64,000 bases of DNA from JBEHWX01 sp048498995 (GTDB lineage Bacteria; Bacteroidota; Ignavibacteria; OLB7): contig JBEHWX010000016.1 of the NCBI GenBank assembly GCA_048498995.1, positions 1 to 64,000 on the forward strand, read 5' to 3'. The notes under the pieces were generated by a model, which did not search any database, was not told the origin of the DNA, and saw nothing but the letters and a program-made list of their open reading frames with translations. Within the stretch, counting starts at the first letter, position 1; the number at the start of each line of letters is the position of its first letter. The position numbers and the translations under genes are program-made. This document shows positions 15,180 to 23,880 of the stretch, piece after piece.

Positions 15180-17243
15180 TCACTCCCCGGTCTGAATGGT
15201 GACGCTTCGCGAGTAGAAGCGCCCCTCCGGAAGATCGTTGTCGTAGATCGTGGTCTCCTCGCCGATGCCGACCGATTCGGTGACCGTCGCGCGCAGCAGC
15301 GCCGAGACCGCCGCCGCGCGATCGGAGGAGAGTCTGCGGTTCAACTCCGCCTCGCCGAGCCGGTCGGTGTAGCCCAACACACGCGCTCGTGCCGTGGAAC
15401 TGGTCCTGTCGTTGACGATCTGGATGGTCCGCAGGTGCTCCGGACGAAGCCTGGCGCTGCCGAAGTCGAACAGGATCAACGAGTAATAGCCGGCGCCGAA
15501 CCGCGCCGAGTCGCTTTCGATCCTGAGCCGCACCGGCACCTTCCGCATGGCGCTCCGCATCGTACTCTCCTCCGACACGTTGAGCACCACGTTCAGACTG
15601 CCGGCGCCGTCCGGGCCGAGCTGCCACGCCGAGGCGTGCAGCGAATCGAGCCGGATCGTGACCGGCGCCGGCGTGTCGCTGCCGGCCACGAACATCTCGT
15701 GCAGTCGATCGATTCGGGACGCGGCGTCGATGGGGGAGGTCAGAAGCAGCTCCCACTGCCGAGGGCCGGCGCCGCCGCCGCCGGTTATCCGCGGCGTCAC
15801 CAGCAGATCGGGATACCGGACCAGGCGGAGTGTGGTGTCGCTGATCAGCACCGGCTCGACGATCTCGTAGTTGTCGCTGGTGATCTCGACGCGGCGGTTC
15901 TCGGCCGCGCCATCCTCGGTCTCGGGATTGGTCGCCGTCGCCGGGTCGCGCCGCGATGCGATCTCGATCCGCTTCGGATCGATGTGCCAGATCGCGCCGA
16001 GGTAGCGGCTCACCTGCTCGGCGCGTCGCCTGCCGAGCGCCTCGGCGGAAGTCGGATCGGTGTCAGGCGCGGTGCCGGTCACCCGGATCGTGGCGCCGGG
16101 CATCCTGCTCATCCTGGCGCCGATGATATCCAGCACGTTGTGATAGATGCCGATCGTGGAGGAATCGCGGAGCGAGCTCTCGGAAAAGAGCGCCGCCTCC
16201 GTGATCCCGCGGCGGATGTAGCGCGTCGGGATCTCGGAGCTTCCGCGGTCGAAGAAGAGATAGGTCAGCAACGGATGCAGACGCGTTCCGATGCTCCGGA
16301 CCGCGTGAAGTGTGATCGTATCGGAGCGCGATCCGTCGGCTTCCACCGCGGCCGCGTCGAGCGTCACCTCCAGGCGCGGCGCGGGGGCCGTCGGCGGAGG
16401 TGAGGGCGGCGGCGGAACGGGAGCCGGCTCATCGAAGCGCCGGGTGATGCCGAGCGTCAGATGAAGCGCGCGCGGCGTGATGCCGGCCGAGGGGAGCGAC
16501 TTGGTGATCCCGATCAGATAACCGATCTCGGGGCGGAGCATCAGTCGCTCGCCGATCGGGACCGTGTAGGCAATGCCGCCGGCAAGCGCCAGATGGAGCG
16601 GTCCTCCGTTCGAGAGGGTTCCGGCGCCATAGGGACGCACCTGACCACCGGTCAGAAACTCCGCGCCGGCCGGGGAGACGATCTCCTCGCGGACCGTGTA
16701 GGAGCCGTGCGTGGTGACCGAGAACGCGGGGCCGGCAAGAAACACCAGCGGCATCGTGAACGGACGGTAGCTTCCCATCAGCCGGGCCGTGACCGCCGCG
16801 TGATCGATCGTCGCCACATGCTCGGTGACCGCCGGCGCCAGCCCGGTGCCGACGCGGATCTCCGCGGGATCGACGCAGGTGTAGCGGAGCTCGGCGGAGC
16901 GATCCTCATACTCCGCGGCGAACGCCAGGCGAAGATCCGGCGTCAGCGGAACCTCCAGCAGCAGTCCCGCCACCGGCCCGGTTCCGCTTCCGCGCTCGAA
17001 CCGTCCACACAGATCGCTGGAGACCAGCAGCCCCGATTTGTCGACCGCGAATCCCGCGTCGAGCGTCGTCAGCGAAAGTCCCGCGTACAGGCCGAGCGTG
17101 CAGACCTCGGGGCGCGCGCTGTCGGCGGCGCGCGGCGGCGTCTGTTGCGCGCCTGCCGGGCGCAGCGCCGCCAGGCAGGTCAGCGGCAGAACCAGGGAAA
17201 GCCGGAGCAGGGAGGAGAGGCGCGGAGCGTATGGTCGATGCAT
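15180..17243 (-). CDS. Outer-membrane protein with two OmpA-like domains
   Basis: 687 aa from the ATG at 17243 (MHRPYAPR), which begins a clear signal peptide ending near AGAQ. A longer frame to 17384 would overlap the upstream gene and lacks a signal, so it is rejected. The middle part (about 40-290) alternates in the way of an outer-membrane beta barrel. A Pro-rich linker (PVPPPPSPPP) leads to two OmpA-like peptidoglycan-binding domains. The first has FFDRGSSEIP, GRRRAEQVSRYL and ENRRVEI; the second has LFDFGSARL, GYTDRLGEAELN and LSSDRAAAV. It probably spans the outer membrane and grips peptidoglycan. It lies 55 bases after the giant surface protein gene. A paralogue with the same layout follows the second giant gene (44592-46628). 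Confidence 0.88.
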   Translation of the reverse strand: MHRPYAPRLSSLLRLSLVLPLTCLAALRPAGAQQTPPRAADSARPEVCTLGLYAGLSLTTLDAGFAVDKSGLLVSSDLCGRFERGSGTGPVAGLLLEVPLTPDLRLAFAAEYEDRSAELRYTCVDPAEIRVGTGLAPAVTEHVATIDHAAVTARLMGSYRPFTMPLVFLAGPAFSVTTHGSYTVREEIVSPAGAEFLTGGQVRPYGAGTLSNGGPLHLALAGGIAYTVPIGERLMLRPEIGYLIGITKSLPSAGITPRALHLTLGITRRFDEPAPVPPPPSPPPTAPAPRLEVTLDAAAVEADGSRSDTITLHAVRSIGTRLHPLLTYLFFDRGSSEIPTRYIRRGITEAALFSESSLRDSSTIGIYHNVLDIIGARMSRMPGATIRVTGTAPDTDPTSAEALGRRRAEQVSRYLGAIWHIDPKRIEIASRRDPATATNPETEDGAAENRRVEITSDNYEIVEPVLISDTTLRLVRYPDLLVTPRITGGGGAGPRQWELLLTSPIDAASRIDRLHEMFVAGSDTPAPVTIRLDSLHASAWQLGPDGAGSLNVVLNVSEESTMRSAMRKVPVRLRIESDSARFGAGYYSLILFDFGSARLRPEHLRTIQIVNDRTSSTARARVLGYTDRLGEAELNRRLSSDRAAAVSALLRATVTESVGIGEETTIYDNDLPEGRFYSRSVTIQTGE

Positions 17244-17298
17244 CGAGTGTGCGTTCGTAAGATCGCGTCGCGTCGGGCGGCCGGGAGGAATCTCCCGG

Positions 17299-20200
17299 TC
17301 AGCGGACGACGACAAGCCGTTGAATGAGCGATTGCAGCCCGATCTGGAGGCGGCAGGAATAGACGCCGGAGGGGAGCGTGGCAAGATCGACCGGGAGGAT
17401 CATCCGTCCGGCCGGTAGCACGTCGTCGATCGGGCGAAGAACCTCCACCCCTCGATCATCGAAGATCGCGAAGCGCACCGGACCATTGAAGGGGACCTCC
17501 AGCTCGAACGATGTCCGTCCGCGCGCTGGGTTCGGCGTGGCCGGCTTCAGATCGATGTTCCCGGTCACCGTCAGCAGGCGCCCGTAGGCGTCGCAGATAT
17601 CCTCCAGCGTGAAGAGGCCGTTGGACGCGAGCGCGTCGAGGCCCGGAGGAACGGGAGCCGCCAGTGCAGGAACGATCGGCGTGCTCGTGGCATCACCGCG
17701 CAGCACCATGTAGTCGATCTCCAGGGCCATCTCCGTCGGCAGCGCCGCCGAGCCGTCGGGCGCGTGGATGCGCAGGGTCAGGTCTCCGGTGGCGGCGTCG
17801 TAGCCGATCCGCTCGACGTGGAGCGGCTGGCCCGCGGCCGAGGCGCGGAGCGCGCGCGGATCGAGCATCGTGGGGCGCGCGCTCACCTTCAGATCGATCG
17901 CGTCCATCGGCACCGGCGTCCCGCTCGTTATCGTGACCGGCAGCGTCACCATCGTTCCCCAACGTCCGGTGCTCCGTCCGGCCGTGAGCCGCACCTGATG
18001 GCGCTCCTCGCCGGAGGCATCACCCGCCAGCGCGATCGCGAGCGAGTCCACGCAGGGATGCATCGTCCGCAGCAGCAGCCTGCCGTCGTGCCTGCCCGCC
18101 GAATCGGGAGCGTAGCGTATCGACAAGCGGAGCGTATCTCCCGGCGCTATCACCGACGGCACCGGAAGCGCGCCTTCGTAGCCGTCGGGAAGTCCGAGGC
18201 TGTCGAGCGTCACCGGCACGGAGCCCTTGTTGGCGATCAGAAGCACGGTGTCCTTCCTCGCGCCGACCGTAAGGCCGCCGAGATCGACGCTCGACGGAGC
18301 GCTGATGCCGGGGGAGCGCGCGCCGCTCAGGCGGACCAGGATCGTCGGCTGCGCCGAATCGTCGGTGGCGATCGTCAGCATGCCCTGGGCGAGCGCGCCG
18401 GCACGGGCCGGATCGAAGCAGATCGTGAGCTCGAGATTCTCATTCGGCTGCAGCATGCGTCCGGTCAGGGGCGGATCGATCCTGAAGATGCCGGGAGCCC
18501 CGCCGGAGATCGTCGCGTCGGTGATCGTGACCGGCTTCGGGCCGGTTCCCTCCACGGTGATCGTGGCGCAGGAGTCCGCGCAGCCGGGACGCGCTCCGTA
18601 GGCGATGCTCCGCGTGACCACGTTCACGTTGCTCCGGATGCCGGAGCCGAGGAGCGTTGCGCGGATCGTGTCGTGGCAGGGCTCGCCGGTGACGATCACG
18701 AGCGTCGCCGACGTGCCCCCCTCGCTGCCGGGGGCGAAGCGCACCCGGATCGGCAGGCTTCCCCCGGCCGTGACCGTCGTGCCGACGTAGCTCCCGACGA
18801 TGGTGAAGCCGTTGGTTGGAGCCTCGATCCAGATCGCCTCGATCGTCTGATCCACCTCGCCGGTGTTCGCGAACGGCGTGGTCTCCTCGGCGAAGCGGGC
18901 CATGTTCACCCCCTGGAAATCGTGGGAGGTGAGCGTCGTGGCCACGCTCCGGAACGTCGCGTCGATCGGAATCCGCAGGTCGATATCGCAGGGGCGCGAG
19001 CCGGCGCGCAGCGTGTCCTGAAGGATGCCCGGGATCGACATCTTCACGGTCACCGCCACCACCGTGTCGGCGCCCGGCTCCAGCACGAGCGTTGCCGGCA
19101 GAACCTTCGCCGCGGCCGACCCGACGCTCAGCGCCACCGTGTCGGCCACCGTTCCGTTGTTCACCAGCCGAACCATCTCCACCCGTTCGTCGCGGCAGCT
19201 CGCGAGCGTCGGGAACGCGATGCGTGGAAGCGCCCCACCCGACGTATCGGTCGCCGCCAGCTCCACCCGCTCGCGTCGCGCGGTGATCGGGATCCGGATC
19301 ACGCTCCCTCCCGGATCGGAGGTGGCGATCAGGAGCGTGTCGATGATCGTGCCGGTGAAATCCGCGGTCACGCCGAGCTTCACCGAGATCGAATCTCCCG
19401 GCGGCACATCCTTCGGCAGATCACCCAGGGCCACGAGCGTGAAGTGGGAGGGGGACGCGGCGAAGCTCGCGCCGGTGATCGCCAGCGGCGCGTGCCCCAG
19501 GTTCCGAATCACCGCCGAATCGATCCTGATGCCGTTGTCGCAGGAATAGAGAGAGCCGAGGGAGATCTCGCCGCGCGTCGGCAGCAGATCCCCGGGCAAT
19601 CCGCGCCCGTCGAGCGGGATGACGATGCTGTCTCCGCAGGGATCGGCAACGGTCAGAATCAGGCGCGCGTTCAGCGGGAGCGAATCGGCCGGCTGGAACC
19701 GGAGCAGGATCGGCACCGGCGTGCCGGGTGGTAGTGGGAAGGTCGGCATCGGGCCGATAATCGTCACCGGCGCCGTCGATGGCTCGATCCTCAGACCGAT
19801 CACCGTCGCCGTGCTCGCCCCCTTGTTCGTCACGGTCACCCCTTTGTCGATCGGCGTGCCGATCCGGGTTAGGCCGAACGAGAAGGGATCCGACTTCAGG
19901 TCGTAGCCGGTCACGCGGCCGGTCACCGTCACCGTGTCGCGCCGGTCGCAGTCGCCGAAGAGGATCTCGACCTTCGCGTTGAAGTCTCCCGTCGCCGTCG
20001 GCGCGATCGCCAGGCGGAGGGAGTCGCGCGCGCCGGCCGGCAGCAGATGGCCGGTCGGATCCACCAGGAGCGCCAGGCTTCCGGCCGGAGCCAGCGGCGT
20101 GACGGCCGTGACGGTCCCGGCGGCCGCGCTCACGTTGGTGAGGAGGATCGTCTCGATCCGCTTCTCGCCTCCCCGGCAGATATCACCCAGTTCGATCGTC

Positions 20201-22482
20201 CGTCGGCTCAGGTCGAGGCTGTCCACGTCCACCCGACCGGAAAGCTCGATCGTCCAGGGATTCTTCTTCGGATACAGGTCGTTGTTCGGGATGATCAGCG
20301 TGGCTTTGCGTGTTCCCGCCGCTCCGCCGGGGCGCTGCCGGACGATCACGCGGAGGCTTCCCTTCACCGGCACGGTATCGGGCCAGGAGGTCGGGCCGAC
20401 CACCTCGAACTCCGCGCCGTCGGGACCGGAGAAGTAGGGACGATCGAGGACGAGCGGCGCGTTGCCGCCGTTGGTCACGAGGATCGTGTCGAGCACCGCG
20501 CGGCCGCAGCGGAGATCGCTCAATCGCCGGTCGGTGGGGGAGCCGATGATCGGATTGGTCGCGTAGTACTTCACCGTGATGAAGGTGTCGATGCCGCACG
20601 GGAGTGTTCTGACGCGGAACCGCCGCTGCACCCATCCGGTGTCGTTGGCGAGCACCTGAAAACAGAGCTGCTGCCGCCCCCCGATCTGCACCACGGCGTT
20701 GGTCACCGGGGGGACGTTCGAGATCGCGCCTCCGCCGGCGGCAAGCGTCACGCTCTCGACCGTCTGGGGGCCGTCGCCGGCGTTGACGTAGTCGAGGCAC
20801 GCGGTCATTGCGGTGTTGATCGGCCCGGAGGGGATCACCAGAAGCGTGTCCGGCGCCAGACGGGGGAGCACGGTCCGCTTGTAGGCCGTAAGGCGGACGC
20901 GCCACGGCACCTTGGCCGGATCGAGATCGTTGCTCGTCAGCGCCACCTGGCCGTTCACCGCTCCCGGACCGCCGGCCGTCACCCTCACCACCACGTTGCG
21001 CGAGGTACCGGGGGGAATGTCGGCCGGAATGGAGGGGGAAACGAGCTGGAAGGAGCCGCCGGTCATGTTCTCGAACGATGCCCCGGTCAGCCTGAGCACG
21101 TACGTCCCGCTGTTGGTGAGCACAAGCGTGTCGAGTCCGGTGACGTCGCACTGGAGCGTGTCGAAGACGAGCGTCGGGGAGGAGACGATGTGCGGCGCCA
21201 CGCCGCGCCCCTTCAGGTAGACTCTCGGCGTGTCCGGCTGCCCCGGCACGATGAAGTCCACTCGGGCGATCTTGAGTCCCTCGCTCGTCGGCGAGAAGTG
21301 TACCGGCGTGGTGGTCTCCTGGCAGACCGTCATGGTGAAGCCGCCGAGTCCTCCGGTGGCCCCGAACTGCGTCGGGTCCCGGCCGGCGAGCGCGCGTCCG
21401 GTCACCGAGCCGTCGGGCCCGATCGCCTTGATCCGCGCCAGCGAATCGGCGCTGGTGGAGCCGACGAGAACATCACCGAAATCGATCGTGTCCGGACGCG
21501 TGGCGTAATAGAGACCGACGAACTTGTAGATGCCGTCGCCGACGGCCCAGCCGTGGGTGGCGTCGGTGAAGTGAATGTCGTCGAGGCGATCGCTCGAGCT
21601 CATCCCGCAGGAGGATTCGTTCCAGGTGGCGCCGCCGTCGGTGGTCTTGTAGGCGTGGCCGCCATCGCCGCAGGCCCATCCCTCCGAGGAGGAGTACATC
21701 GTCACGCCCCACATCACGACCGAGGGGAAGTTGCTGGCGCTCCAGGTGAGTCCGCCGTCGTTGGAGCGCATCACCTTGCCTCCGCCGATCGATCCGCAGC
21801 TCGATCCGTTGGCCGAGGCGGTGAACAGTCCTCCCGAGGATGAGGAGACCATATCCTCCTGCCATCCGGCCGATCCGTCGACCACCATCGTCCAGGTTGC
21901 CCCGCTGTCGAGCGATCTCCAGGTCTTGCCGTTGCCGCCGGCCGCGTAGAAGGCGCCGTTCCGGTAGGTCATGCCGCCGACGGCGACATCGACGGTGTGG
22001 GTATAGGTGACACTGGTCCATGTGGAGCCGCCGTTGAGCGTGCGGCAGAAGGTCACCGTGGAGTCGGCGCAGTTGCCGAAGCCGTAGACGCCGACGCTGC
22101 CGTCGATGAACCAGTTGCAGGTGCTGCCGACGATGGCCACCGCCGGGGTGATGTTCGTCCAGTTGGCACCTCCGTCGGTGCTCTTCCAGATCCCGTCATC
22201 GCCGGAGATGAAGCCGACCGAGCTGGTGACGAAGCAGATATCGCGATTGAACGAGCCGCTGCCGCCGGAGAGAGTGCCGGTCTGCCACGAGTTGCCACCG
22301 TCGGTGGTATGAAGGATCGTGGTGTTGAACTGGGTGATCCACCCGTTGGAGTTGTCCAGAAAGAAGACCTCGTTGAAGAAGCTGGACGAATACGCCGTCA
22401 GCTTCTTCCACTGCGCGAAACCGCGGGAGGGGAGAAGGAGCAGAAGAAGTGGGAGGAGGGCAATCGGGAGAGCTCTCTTCAT
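17299..22482 (-). CDS. Giant T9SS-type surface protein: BNR/YCF48 repeats and anchor domains
   Basis: 1727 aa. A signal peptide (MKRALPIALLPLLLLLLP, ending near GFAQ) is followed by a beta-propeller-like region of BNR/YCF48 repeats up to about residue 330 (TTDGGNSW, STDGGANW, TTDGGATW). Then come roughly ten Ig-like 'choice-of-anchor D' modules of about 110 residues (motifs such as FGDVLVGST, LVLTNSGT). The end is a T9SS type A sorting domain (PATPNPARGRTSFEL, then LPSGVYSCRLQ and LVVVR). It should be exported and attached to the cell surface, perhaps as an adhesin or scaffold. First gene of a two-gene unit with the OmpA protein. Paralogous to the protein at 39427-44586. Confidence 0.88.
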   Translation of the reverse strand: MKRALPIALLPLLLLLLPSRGFAQWKKLTAYSSSFFNEVFFLDNSNGWITQFNTTILHTTDGGNSWQTGTLSGGSGSFNRDICFVTSSVGFISGDDGIWKSTDGGANWTNITPAVAIVGSTCNWFIDGSVGVYGFGNCADSTVTFCRTLNGGSTWTSVTYTHTVDVAVGGMTYRNGAFYAAGGNGKTWRSLDSGATWTMVVDGSAGWQEDMVSSSSGGLFTASANGSSCGSIGGGKVMRSNDGGLTWSASNFPSVVMWGVTMYSSSEGWACGDGGHAYKTTDGGATWNESSCGMSSSDRLDDIHFTDATHGWAVGDGIYKFVGLYYATRPDTIDFGDVLVGSTSADSLARIKAIGPDGSVTGRALAGRDPTQFGATGGLGGFTMTVCQETTTPVHFSPTSEGLKIARVDFIVPGQPDTPRVYLKGRGVAPHIVSSPTLVFDTLQCDVTGLDTLVLTNSGTYVLRLTGASFENMTGGSFQLVSPSIPADIPPGTSRNVVVRVTAGGPGAVNGQVALTSNDLDPAKVPWRVRLTAYKRTVLPRLAPDTLLVIPSGPINTAMTACLDYVNAGDGPQTVESVTLAAGGGAISNVPPVTNAVVQIGGRQQLCFQVLANDTGWVQRRFRVRTLPCGIDTFITVKYYATNPIIGSPTDRRLSDLRCGRAVLDTILVTNGGNAPLVLDRPYFSGPDGAEFEVVGPTSWPDTVPVKGSLRVIVRQRPGGAAGTRKATLIIPNNDLYPKKNPWTIELSGRVDVDSLDLSRRTIELGDICRGGEKRIETILLTNVSAAAGTVTAVTPLAPAGSLALLVDPTGHLLPAGARDSLRLAIAPTATGDFNAKVEILFGDCDRRDTVTVTGRVTGYDLKSDPFSFGLTRIGTPIDKGVTVTNKGASTATVIGLRIEPSTAPVTIIGPMPTFPLPPGTPVPILLRFQPADSLPLNARLILTVADPCGDSIVIPLDGRGLPGDLLPTRGEISLGSLYSCDNGIRIDSAVIRNLGHAPLAITGASFAASPSHFTLVALGDLPKDVPPGDSISVKLGVTADFTGTIIDTLLIATSDPGGSVIRIPITARRERVELAATDTSGGALPRIAFPTLASCRDERVEMVRLVNNGTVADTVALSVGSAAAKVLPATLVLEPGADTVVAVTVKMSIPGILQDTLRAGSRPCDIDLRIPIDATFRSVATTLTSHDFQGVNMARFAEETTPFANTGEVDQTIEAIWIEAPTNGFTIVGSYVGTTVTAGGSLPIRVRFAPGSEGGTSATLVIVTGEPCHDTIRATLLGSGIRSNVNVVTRSIAYGARPGCADSCATITVEGTGPKPVTITDATISGGAPGIFRIDPPLTGRMLQPNENLELTICFDPARAGALAQGMLTIATDDSAQPTILVRLSGARSPGISAPSSVDLGGLTVGARKDTVLLIANKGSVPVTLDSLGLPDGYEGALPVPSVIAPGDTLRLSIRYAPDSAGRHDGRLLLRTMHPCVDSLAIALAGDASGEERHQVRLTAGRSTGRWGTMVTLPVTITSGTPVPMDAIDLKVSARPTMLDPRALRASAAGQPLHVERIGYDAATGDLTLRIHAPDGSAALPTEMALEIDYMVLRGDATSTPIVPALAAPVPPGLDALASNGLFTLEDICDAYGRLLTVTGNIDLKPATPNPARGRTSFELEVPFNGPVRFAIFDDRGVEVLRPIDDVLPAGRMILPVDLATLPSGVYSCRLQIGLQSLIQRLVVVR

Positions 22483-22912
22483 GGGACTCCAGCCAGGTTC
22501 GGAAGGGCGCGGGGAGCGTCGCTCGAGGAGAAGATGAACCCTGGATATTACAAATGATTTCGGCCGGATTCATCTCCTTTTTGTCGATCCCGGCAGCCGA
22601 ATTCGCGGCGGAATCGAAGGGTGGCATGCCAAGCCATCTTCGCCCCCATCGCCCCCACCAGACTTGTAGTTGTACTTTAAGTGAAACACTGATCCGGCTT
22701 GTAGTTCGTCTGTTTAGAGCGATGAAAAAAGTCTATGGTAACCACAATGGTTTGGGTATATTTGCGTCATCTATGAGCGGTTGACATCGAACGGAATCGA
22801 CGTCGACCAATGGGCCCGGAAGGGCTCGTGAGAAGCCCGCAACCTCGAAGGATCCGCCGGCGCCATCCGGCGGGGTCCGCAATGGAATTCAACTGACGAG
22901 AATCTGGAGAAG
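22483..22912. other. Divergent promoter region, 430 bp
   Basis: Lies between the giant surface gene (minus) and the Mgm101-like gene (plus). It is visibly AT-richer than the genes. It holds a -7-like box at 22757-22764 and two copies of cttgtagtt, at 22663-22671 and 22698-22706, 35 bases apart. No gene seen. Confidence 0.6.
22757..22764 (+). promoter_or_regulatory. Candidate -7 box TATATTTG for the Mgm101-like operon
   Basis: An exact match to TAnnTTTG, 148 bases upstream of the Mgm101-like start, in the most AT-rich part of the intergenic region. No good -33 TTTG lies at 19-21 bases, so the call rests on one box. The cttgtagtt repeats lie 50-95 bases upstream and could be operators. Confidence 0.4.
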
Positions 22913-23869
22913 ATGAACATGACGAACGAAGCCATCCGCCTCGAGGGGATCGATCCGACGGCGCAACAGTCGGCCTCGACCAGCGGTGAGACCACCTTGG
23001 ATCAGACGGTGAATCCGTATGCGGGGATCGCGGCCGAGCCCTTCTCCCGTGAGCAGGCCGATACCCTCATGGAGTCGGTGCCCGATGGAGACATCGAGAT
23101 CCGTCCGGACGGTCTGATCTATCTGCCGGAGATCCGTTACCGGCGCGTGCTCAACCGGACGTTCGGTCCGGGAGCCTGGGCGCTGCTTCCGCGCTCGATC
23201 GATGTGGGGGACAACATGCTCTATTACCGTGGCGCGCTCTTCGTGCACGGGCGATTCGTCTCCGAGGCGATCGGCGAGCAGCAGTACACCGCCGGCAATG
23301 ACCGGATGAGCTACGCGACGGCGGCCGAGGCCGCGAAGTCCAACTGCCTGGTGCGCTGCTGCAAGGACCTTGGCATCGCCAGCGACCTCTGGGACCCGTC
23401 GTTCATCCGTGCCTGGCTGGCCCGTCACGCGGTGGAGGTCTGGTGCACGAGCCGGCAGGACGGCTCGAAGCGGAAGAAGTTCTGGCGGAAGAAGAGCGCG
23501 CCGCCGATCGACATGTGGCCGTGGCAGGAGAACGAGTCGAGCAGCGGCTACAGCGTTGCCGCCCAGCTCGATCCCGATCCCTCCGAGGGGATGTTCCCCA
23601 GGAACGAGGCTCCTCAGCGTCAGTCCCGCCAGTCGTCCGACGCATCGGCGGCCGGCGCCCAGGGAGATCGGCGTCTGATCTCGCCACGCCAGGCGGCCCG
23701 ATTCCGCGCGATCGCGCGGGAGTTCGGCTGGAGTGATGCCGACACCCAGAAGCTCCTTTCGCGCTACGGATTCAAGAGCTCGGAGGAGATTACCCGGGCG
23801 GCGTACGAGGAGATCTGCCATCGTCTCGAGAACCCCGCCGGCGCCGCCGATTTCCTCGCGGCAGCCTGA
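22913..23869 (+). CDS. Mgm101/Rad52-type single-strand annealing recombination protein
   Basis: 318 aa. Residues 43-200 match the conserved core of mitochondrial Mgm101, a ring-forming Rad52-like protein that anneals single-stranded DNA: DIEIRPDG (60-67), YLPEIRYRRVLN (70-81), FGPGAWALLPR (84-94), HGRFVSEAIGEQ (112-123) and KSNCLVRCCKDLGI (142-155), then LWDPSFI. The twin cysteines and the basic KRKKFWRKK stretch are also present. A Ser/Gln-rich linker (206-253) leads to a C-terminal helical domain (254-318, SPRQAARFRAIAREFGW) like those on phage and bacterial recombinases. GGAG at 22906-22909 is 3 bases from the first ATG and 9 from a second ATG at 22919, so the latter may be the true start. 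Such homologues often come from phage, but no phage genes are adjacent. Confidence 0.9.
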   Translation: MNMTNEAIRLEGIDPTAQQSASTSGETTLDQTVNPYAGIAAEPFSREQADTLMESVPDGDIEIRPDGLIYLPEIRYRRVLNRTFGPGAWALLPRSIDVGDNMLYYRGALFVHGRFVSEAIGEQQYTAGNDRMSYATAAEAAKSNCLVRCCKDLGIASDLWDPSFIRAWLARHAVEVWCTSRQDGSKRKKFWRKKSAPPIDMWPWQENESSSGYSVAAQLDPDPSEGMFPRNEAPQRQSRQSSDASAAGAQGDRRLISPRQAARFRAIAREFGWSDADTQKLLSRYGFKSSEEITRAAYEEICHRLENPAGAADFLAAA

Positions 23870-23880
23870 TATCAACCTCT

